A stretch of DNA of 64,000 nt. Source: Druceiella hillmani (Eukaryota > Arthropoda > Insecta > Lepidoptera > Hepialidae). The position numbers and the translations under genes were made by a program. This document shows positions 57,201-64,000 of this stretch, piece by piece (positions within the stretch are counted from its first letter, which is position 1; the number at the start of each line of letters is the position of its first letter). Location of the stretch: NCBI GenBank assembly GCA_039881145.1, contig JAYKKI010000039.1:16436001-16500000 (forward strand). Reading direction: 5' to 3'. The notes beneath the pieces were generated by a model. The model worked only from the letters and a program-made list of their open reading frames with translations, was not told the origin of the DNA and did not search any database.

Positions 57201-57730
57201 TAATATTAATCAAAATTATTTTGTCTTATTTATCTTACTGACCACAAACAAAAAATTATATATTTGATTAAATATAAAACAATTATAATATTAAATCTGT
57301 TGCATAAACAATAAAAAAACTCAGTTACAATCTATATCTTTCATTTAAACTTTCAAACCTAAGAAGCTAAGTTTCATAGTAGAGTTAACTTTAAAAATGA
57401 AATTAACAATAAAACAAATTTCAAAACTCCTACGAGTTTTAAAATTCCTGGCAAGTCATTGTATATTTAATAAAACTAATCTAACCAACCAATTGAATCT
57501 TAATAAGATATAGTTTCTGATTATTATTTATTTATTTCATTAGTCTACGAATTAAATTAATTTGTTAATAATAGAAAATTGCTTTCTTCAAAAAAGACGG
57601 TTCTTTTAAAAAGGGGACAATGTCCGGGGAAAAGCGGACGGCTGGCAAACCTACTCACAAGTCCCGTTGTCCGCCTACCGCAGCCGTTTTTCGCAGTAAC
57701 TGATTAAAGTGGAAACTTGAATTTTTAATA
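54201..57730. other. AT-rich DNA, no gene recognised
   Basis: Frames at 54507-54695, 56190-56429 and 56472-56756 show no family resemblance. A GC-rich patch at 57605-57690 (GGGGACAATGTCCGGGG, AAAGCGGACGGCTGGC) resembles the ends of insect repeats and borders the 42-bp array. Confidence 0.5.
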
Positions 57731-58735
57731 ATGCATATTAATCCGCACTCAATTTATACACTCATATTAATAAAGCGTATTAATCCGCACTTAATTTATA
57801 CACTCATATTAATAAAGCATACTAATACGCAATCAATTTATATACTCATATTAATAAAGCATATTAATCCGCACTCAATTTATACACTCATATTAATAAA
57901 GCGTATTAATCCGCACTTAATTTATACACTCATATTAATAAAGCATACTAATACGCAATCAATTTATACACTCATATTAATAAAGCATATTAATCCACAC
58001 TCAATTTATACACTCATATTAATAAAGCGTATTAATCCGCACTCAATTTATACACTCATATTAATAAAGCGTATTAATCCGCACTTAATTTATACACTCA
58101 TATTAATAAAGCATACTAATACGCAATCAATTTATATACTCATATTAATAAAGCATATTAATCCGCACTCAATTTATACACTCATATTAATAAAGCGTAT
58201 TAATCCGCACTTAATTTATACACTCATATTAATAAAGCATACTAATACGCACTCAATTTATACACTCATATTAATAAAGCGTATTAATCCGCACTTAATT
58301 TATACACTCATATTAATAAAGCATACTAATACGCAATCAATTTATACACTCATATTAATAAAGCATATTAATCCACACTCAATTTATACACTCATTAATA
58401 AAGCGTATTAATCCGCACTCAATTTATACACTCATATTAATAAAGCGTATTAATCCGCACTTAATTTATACACTCATATTAATAAAGCATACTAATACGC
58501 AATCAATTTATATACTCATATTAATAAAGCATATTAATCCGCACTCAATTTATACACTCATATTAATAAAGCGTATTAATCCGCACTTAATTTATACACT
58601 CATATTAATAAAGCATATTAATCCGCACTCAATTTATACACTCATATTAATAAAGCATATTAATACGCACTCAATTTATACACTCATATTATTAAAGCAT
58701 ATTAAACTGCACTCAATTCATACATTCAAAAATAT
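57731..58735. repeat. 42-bp tandem array, about 24 copies, trimeric pattern
   Basis: ATTTATACACTCATATTAAT with a preceding CCGCACT(C/T)A recurs every 42 bp. Three variants (GCATATTAATCCGCACTC, GCGTATTAATCCGCACTT, GCATACTAATACGCAATC) mostly follow in fixed order, giving a 126-bp higher-order unit. Because 42 is a multiple of three, a 226-codon frame is open until a 2-bp deletion near 58396. It is an artefact. Confidence 0.95.
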
Positions 58736-58779
58736 TATAGGAAATTTTTAGCTGAAAGGTGTTTGAGCAAATTGAGTAG

Positions 58780-59060
58780 TAGAATTTTGTATTTAAATCC
58801 GCATATAGTGTGGGGTATTATTTAAGGGTTAGTTATGAGATTCTCAAAAAAATGTTTTCATTATTTTAGACAGTATATCTCCAGAGATATACTGAATAAT
58901 ATGCAAAATAATATGTTCTACCTCCTACTTATTTCCGAAACTACTACACTTAAATTATGAAAAAAAATCAGGGTCTTTAGAATCCTACAGAAATATTGTG
59001 GTTGAATTAAAACAACGATTCTTAGATAACATAGTTTTTGAGATATTCACGATAATATTT
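58780..59060 (-). mobile_element. Family D dispersed repeat fragment
   Basis: GTGGGGTATTATTTAAGGG, CAGTATATCTCCAGAGATATAC, AGGGTCTTTAGAATCCTAC and CATAGTTTTTGAGATAT match 28400-28650 in reverse complement. Confidence 0.65.
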
Positions 59061-59789
59061 TTTGGAGTTTACTCCTTAAGAATCGATTTTCATATAAAGT
59101 GCCCGGTATAAAGTTTTATGAGGAGTAAAATCAGAAGTTCAGACCGTACGAAGTTCAGAGCGTTAAAAAAGTTTAACCGTTAGATGGCCTCTCCGCGCAA
59201 CATTTCTCCCCTGTTTTAGAGTGAGATATCGATATGTTTAATTTACATTTTCTTGTGGCGTAATCGCAATGACGGAGTTTAACACACATATTGGCATTTT
59301 GTTATGACGTAATCGCAATGACGGAATGTGCTACACATAGTTTACTATCGTTCGCTTATATGAAGATGCAATCATTAAATGTCATTGTGTGTAAATATTT
59401 AGTGTCTTCTGTCTCACAAAATTAAAGTCTCTTTCAATTTTAACTTCTTAGTTTGACGTTACTAAATGTTTTTAATTTTGTTGTATAAATTTGATGAAAT
59501 GAACAAGTCATTTGCATTTTAGTTGAAAATAGTTATATTTTCACCATTTCTTTATTAAATAATTTGTCATTTAAATTTAACGATATTGGTATTTATATTT
59601 ATACACAGTGTTACCTATTTTATATATTCCAAGGCAAAAGTACTTAAGGAGTAAACTCCAGTCACGAGTCGGAGCTGACAGGCACAATTTTTTATCTCCT
59701 ATTTTCTTAGTTATATTAGGTAATATTAAATATTTATAGCGCTAGAAAGTCCATTTTAGTGATGACTTCTGATTAATAAAGTAATTTCA
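59061..59789. other. AT-rich DNA with a short duplication
   Basis: GCGTAATCGCAATGACGGA and a variant of it occur at about 59257 and 59305. GAGTAAACTCCA appears in both orientations near 59064 and 59649, so a foldback of about 590 bp is possible. Confidence 0.5.
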
Positions 59790-59862
59790 CTTCGGACCTT
59801 CGATGCCTATAGTACGGAGCCCTCGTTGTGCAAGTCAGACTCGCACTTGGCCAGTTTTTTTA
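59790..59862. mobile_element. Terminal relic of a lepidopteran dispersed repeat
   Basis: AGTACGGAGCCCTCG, TGTGCAAGTCAGACTCGC and ACTTGGCCAGTTTTTTTA closely follow the terminal sequence (GGAACCCTCGGTGCGCGAGTC-like, then CTTGGCCGGTTTTT) found scattered through many moth and butterfly genomes. I recognise it from general knowledge. Confidence 0.6.
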
Positions 59863-59939
59863 AGATTAAACCGCCGAGAACACCTTAACAATGACGTTAC
59901 ATTATACATTAGAAATTATTGATATAATCATGTATATGT

Positions 59940-60545
59940 GTGGTTGCCATGCGTCCTCTTTCCCCGAAAGTGTCCCATTTTTAAAAATTCCCAGGACTGT
60001 TCGCAGGGATTTTTAAAATTTTTCCGGGGTTTTAAAAAAAGTGACTTAATCCATGGACTAACGAAAAAATAAACAAAAATAAAAAATTATACGAAACAAA
60101 AAATTATAATCATTTGCTTACCTTTAAAATTTTTAGAAGTTTTTTAAAATCATGAATTTTAAAATGTTTATCTAGTCATAAAATTATATTAATATTTTAA
60201 GCTATGCTTTAAAACTAAATTTTAATTTACATGTTGATTAAGTATTAGAGTTTAAATTAAGGATGTTGATAGGAATTGACTTTTTTATTGTTTATACAAC
60301 AGGTGAAATATTATGATTGCTTTATAAATGAACAATACGTAATATTCATTGTTTGTAATAATTAAGCTATATTACACTTGATTAAAACGAAATAATTTTG
60401 ACTAGTATTATATGAATAATTTAAATTTTAATCTAATATGAGCTTTCATTTTAATAATTAAGTATCTGGAGTTACGAACGAAGTGTCCGGGCTTTTTAGC
60501 TCAACACTCCCAGTTTTCTAAAAATTAATATGACAACCCTACATC
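59940..60545. mobile_element. Possible inverted-repeat element (weak)
   Basis: The left edge GTGGTTGCCATGCGTCC and right edge ATTAATATGACAACCCTAC are partly inverted (GG(G/T)TTG(C/T)CAT). GTCCCATTTTTAAAAATTCCC and TCCCAGTTTTCTAAAAATT lie just inside. The ends are short and imperfect. Confidence 0.3.
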
Positions 60546-61206
60546 AGGGCTATAAAACTGGCGCTCGAAATTCGGGTAATTTGATTACTATCACCCTATA
60601 CAAGTATTATATACCTCATGATTACTACTACTATATTCAAGTGTTATCGTGGATTCTATTATATGAGTATAACATGACTGTTGAGTATCGATTATCAGTA
60701 AAAAAATAAAACAAAATTTAGCTACGTATCATTGTTTGCCCAAGTAAAACCCGGACGAGCATCTAATCTGTCTTCAATTCAAAATATATTGCATATCACG
60801 GTACATTATTTTCCATTATAAGTAAATTGTTTTAGGTGATAAGGATTGCTCACATGAATCTCTATGTTATCTATGTGATTATAATCATGAATTGCAATAT
60901 AGATATAGTTAGTTTCTAGTGATTACGTCAATATGTTTAGATATAGTTTCTAGTGACTACGTCAATTTGTTTCGATAAGCTATAAATAAAAATACGTGAC
61001 ACACAACATTTTTTCGCGTTGTTACAAACGTAAGCTTCGCGTGCTTGTGATCATGACAGAGAATTACAGATAAAATGAGACGTCAACGTGCAGCACACTT
61101 CTATACCCATTGTTATCCAATCACTGAAGTCAAGTTACATCGGGCGTAGTTTGTACTTATAGAAATAACCACATGGAAGTACATAGATGCCGATTTTCAT
61201 TTGGGA
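60546..61206. other. AT-rich DNA, nothing recognised
   Basis: A short direct duplication (TAGTTTCTAGTGA(T/C)TACGTCAAT) occurs near 60908 and 60944. No gene was recognised. Confidence 0.5.
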
Positions 61207-61625
61207 GTTTCATTTACATTAAGCTATCCTGACACTTTTTTTTGTATTGCATTTGTTTATGGTAACGTACTATACGGTACCATAAACAAATGACATACAA
61301 AAAAGTGACGGGATAATCATAATGTAAATGAACTTGTAATATACTTGGCCGTGAAACTTATTTTTACTTTAAAATATGTTCGAAGCTGTCAAATCGTAAG
61401 ATTGACAGCTAAAGACTAAAGACTTGGACTTATCCTGACGCTTTTTTTTGTATTGCATTTGTTTTTGGTAACGTACTACACGGTACCATAAACAAATGCA
61501 ATACAAAAGTGTCGGAATAAGCTTAATGAAAATGAACTTGTAATGTACTTGGCCGTGAATATTTTTACTTTAAAATATGTTCGAAGCTGTCAAATCGTAA
61601 AATATACACTAAAGACTTGACTATT
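61207..61625. repeat. Two tandem copies of a hairpin-forming element (206-bp period)
   Basis: TATCCTGAC...TTTTTTTTGTATTGCATTTG, TTT(A/T)TGGTAACGTACTA, then the inverse CGGTACCATAAACAAATG(A)C...AAAGTG..GGATAA occurs at 61225 and again at 61431. Each copy folds into a stem of about 45 bp. The intervening TGTTCGAAGCTGTCAAATCG is also duplicated. Confidence 0.88.
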
Positions 61626-61960
61626 GACTTACATTATATTTTGTTTTATTATATTTATTGATGTTGACTTCTTAATTAAAATGTCTTTACTAAAATAAAA
61701 TGCAAACCATAAAGGTTGAAATTATGTTAAACTTTGCAAATATGGAATGACATTACGAAGTAATTGATCATAAAAAAAAACTTGACATTGGTGAAGTTGC
61801 ATGTTAAATTTTTATTAGATTACAGTAAAATAAATATACCTGAAATAGAAATAATCTAAAAAAAATTAATAACACCAGGTCACTTGATGTGACGTCATAT
61901 CATTGGCACGTCTGTCAAAAGTCTTAAATCATTATTTGCCGCCGTCGTATATAGGATTAA
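61626..61960. other. AT-rich DNA, nothing recognised
   Basis: No feature was seen. Confidence 0.5.
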
Positions 61961-62225
61961 TTTTGATTATGTATTTGACGGCGCAGCGCATCGTTTTGTT
62001 GGCGTTCGATTCTCGGCCGCTCGTCGATCCGGGCTGGAGTGATGTTTGTAATGGCTAACTAAAATCCCACAGACCAGTGGTAGGCAGTAGTACCACTGAT
62101 CCGATAAGCTACTTACTGCGATCTCCAAGTCGCCAACCTAGCACGGCGATTATGGTCATTACCTCCAATTAAAGGTGTATTAGGAGAGAACTATGTCCAA
62201 CAGTGGAGCTAGAGTCTGCCCTCCG
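61961..62225 (+). mobile_element. SINE/LINE-tail composite repeat
   Basis: GGCGTTCGATTCTCGG at about 62001 resembles a tRNA B box; the A box is poorly preserved (GACGGCGCAGCGCATCG). Downstream GGTGTATTAGGAGAGAACT and ATGTCCAACAGTGG match the 'ATGTCCAGCAGTGG' phrase common in lepidopteran non-LTR element tails. It may be a SINE using a LINE 3' end. Confidence 0.45.
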
Positions 62226-62980
62226 TTGTTGAAACAATTATTACGAACAATTTTACGGTAGAAGCGTGACTTTATGATAAAGTTTATAATGAATTATCCT
62301 TCAACCAGTCCCTTCAAAAAAGGCTATTTAAAATCAGTGTTGTGTTTCATGCCTATGGGCTCGTTCAATTCAGCAAGTTTCCTTGTAAAGTAAAGTAAAG
62401 AGACAAGGAGATACCTTCTTGTGGCTTCTATCTACTTTTTTTCTTGTTACGTATTCTTCTCAAAATGATTTTTTGTCACGATCGTTCTATTTAAGTTTTT
62501 TTCATAGAAATGATACATAACAATTATTCTTCATGATTGCGAAATTATTTCTATCTTCACCATTTTAAATTTATCTATTACATTTAAAGTCAGGAAATAT
62601 AAACGAAAACTGGATGAAGTTTCAATTTAAACAATCCATCTATTTTTCCGCTGTTATTCAACATATTTTTAACGTCAACAAAGACAGAAGCCAGCAAAGT
62701 ATGGATCTACGGTTTAAAACGTAATAGATGTTAAATCGTTATAATTATTGAAAATATGGAGGGTGATACAGATTTTTGGTTTCTGTTTTTCAAAAAGGAA
62801 GTATTAAACATACTGTATAATACCAAGACATAAACCGACTCGCAGCGTAACTTTTGTCCATACTTAAAAAAAAAATATAATTACAGTTTGGTTGTATCGA
62901 TATAAAGACTTATTTTACCTAATCAAATTATAAAAAAAGATCTATAACGTTAACCAAAATGCCTAAAAATAAAGATGTCT
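62226..62980. other. AT-rich DNA, nothing recognised
   Basis: No gene or repeat family was recognised. Confidence 0.5.
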
Positions 62981-63190
62981 CAACAACATAGGTGTAATCT
63001 CAAACACGGCCGCTTGGTAACCGACCGCACATTGAAACGTATTGCTTCCGTGCGATGGATATATTTCGCTCGCAACACAATGACTCGGCAGATTGCTAGA
63101 TCCAAGGTCGCGACGGATGCCCAATGTGCGCCTGTCACTCATTGTTATACATTTATCCAGATGGCCGAGGGCGTGTAGCGCTTTTGTCAA
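62981..63190. other. GC-rich island with overlapping open frames on both strands
   Basis: About 200 bp of near-balanced composition lies inside AT-rich DNA. It is open on the plus strand (62975-63178, starting MSQQHRCNLKHGRLV) and on the minus strand (63190-62963). Neither translation resembles a known family. It could be an exon, a piece of an unrecognised element, or chance. Confidence 0.3.
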
Positions 63191-63454
63191 CTGCTATCTT
63201 CTATTTATAATGTTACCATTATGTATATATGTCAGTGGATTAGGAGTGTACCTCGATGTCCATAAGATCTTTAGGCGAGCTAGGTGACAATCGAAAAATT
63301 AAACCACGAATGATTATGATTATTGTCTTGTCATCATCAAAACAAGTTGTTTATTCCACATTGAAGCAAAGAACTCGTATACACGTGTAGTATTAATCAT
63401 AATATGTTTTCATAGGGTGATACGGCCAACTGTTCTGAATTATCATTCTGACAA
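63191..63454. other. Unassigned DNA
   Basis: No feature was seen between the GC-rich island and the terminal repeat. Confidence 0.5.
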
Positions 63455-63870
63455 ACTCGTTCTTTTAGTTTGTGTGACAAATTAAAAAAAAACGATTTTC
63501 TGATAATTTTTATAATAAAAGGAAAAAAAAAATAAAGGTTTTTTTTAGATAAACGCATTTTTTTAGTTTGTGTGACTAGTTTTGTAAAAGAATTTTCTGA
63601 TAATTTTTTGAATGTTTTTTAGATAAACGCATTTTTTAGTTTGTGTGACAAATTTTGAAAAACGTTTTTCTGATAATTTTCGTAATAAAAGGAAAGAAAA
63701 AAATAAATGTTTTAACGGTTTTTAGATAAACGCATTTTTTAGTTTGTGTGATAAGTTTTGAAAAAGAGTTTTGTGATCATTTTATGTATGCTTTTTTAGA
63801 TAAACTCATATTTTAGTTTTGGTGACAAATTTTGAAAAAGAGTTTTCTGATAATTTTAGTAGTACTTTGG
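63455..63870. repeat. Degenerate tandem array, units of about 75 and 100 bp
   Basis: TTTAGTTTGTGTGA recurs about five times (near 63464, 63563, 63637, 63738 and a degraded 63815). Each is followed by AAAA-CGATTTTCTGATAATTTT-like sequence and AGATAAACGCAT. Longer units carry an extra AATAAAAGGAAA block and alternate with shorter ones. Confidence 0.85.
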
Positions 63871-64000
63871 TTTTTATTAATAGGATTTAATGTAAAAAAA
63901 CGTAACGAATAATTTTATAATAAACAATTTGTTTTTAATTTCGAACTTTGAAGGTAATTATTTCGGAAACGGTTGGATATTTTCACCTTCATCAAAAATA

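Noticed and set aside
57731..58411. 226-codon open frame
   Set aside because: A 42-bp unit is a multiple of three without stops, so the frame is a by-product; a 2-bp deletion ends it.

Overview
The window is AT-rich eukaryotic DNA, most likely from a moth or butterfly. I recognise no intact host protein-coding gene, no ordinary tRNA or rRNA gene, no operon and no CRISPR. The lepidopteran assignment rests on the dispersed repeats: short Helitron-like elements whose 3' ends carry a GC-rich hairpin and CTAG or CTAA; a family with the 'ATTTTGATGAAATTTGG' core; and a family ending in the GGTTCCGTTTT...GGTACG hairpin, plus a relic of the 'GACTCGCACTTGGCC' type. These are typical of Lepidoptera from general knowledge; no search was run.

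Layout. 1-8 kb: AT-rich DNA with a 152-bp satellite (ten copies) and a 78-bp array. 8-11 kb: an almost identical 159-bp satellite (eleven copies) that runs up to a Helitron-like element. 11-18 kb: microsatellites, a 29-bp perfect hairpin, two MITE-like inverted-repeat elements, a 39-bp array and a 157-bp array with dimeric organisation. 18-25 kb: a ribozyme-bearing short element, a tRNA-derived SINE head, a pogo/Tigger transposase fragment between direct repeats and about 0.76 kb of (GGGGAA)n. 25-40 kb: a graveyard of coding relics (non-LTR reverse transcriptase, mariner transposase, a Jockey-type LINE, and two relics of a multicopy arthropod protein family) mixed with Helitrons and a long inverted repeat. 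40-50 kb: Helitrons, 71-bp, 133-bp and 45-bp arrays, and a 188-bp satellite with a clear four-unit (752-bp) higher-order repeat. 50-54 kb: a pogo/Tigger transposase pseudogene flanked by about 750-bp inverted arms and carrying a SINE and a ribozyme element inside it. 54-64 kb: mostly featureless AT-rich DNA, a 42-bp array, tandem hairpins and a SINE/LINE tail.

The most interesting signal is a short dispersed element present three times (about 17.9, 45.9 and 51.9 kb). Each copy contains a near-consensus type I hammerhead ribozyme: CTGAAGA, a stem II hairpin, GAAA, a tiny stem III, then a UC cleavage site and a closing stem I. Two copies are 174-175 bp long and bounded by perfect 12-bp direct repeats, which points to retrotransposition of a small ribozyme-bearing RNA (retrozyme-like or Penelope-related). 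The second strong result is a Helitron insertion that can be read base by base, because the other arm of a long inverted repeat preserves the empty site.

The parts do not form a pathway. They record repeated transposition, satellite amplification and decay. Tandem arrays alone fill roughly 10 kb of the 64 kb, and most of the larger ones have units of 133-188 bp, close to nucleosomal spacing.
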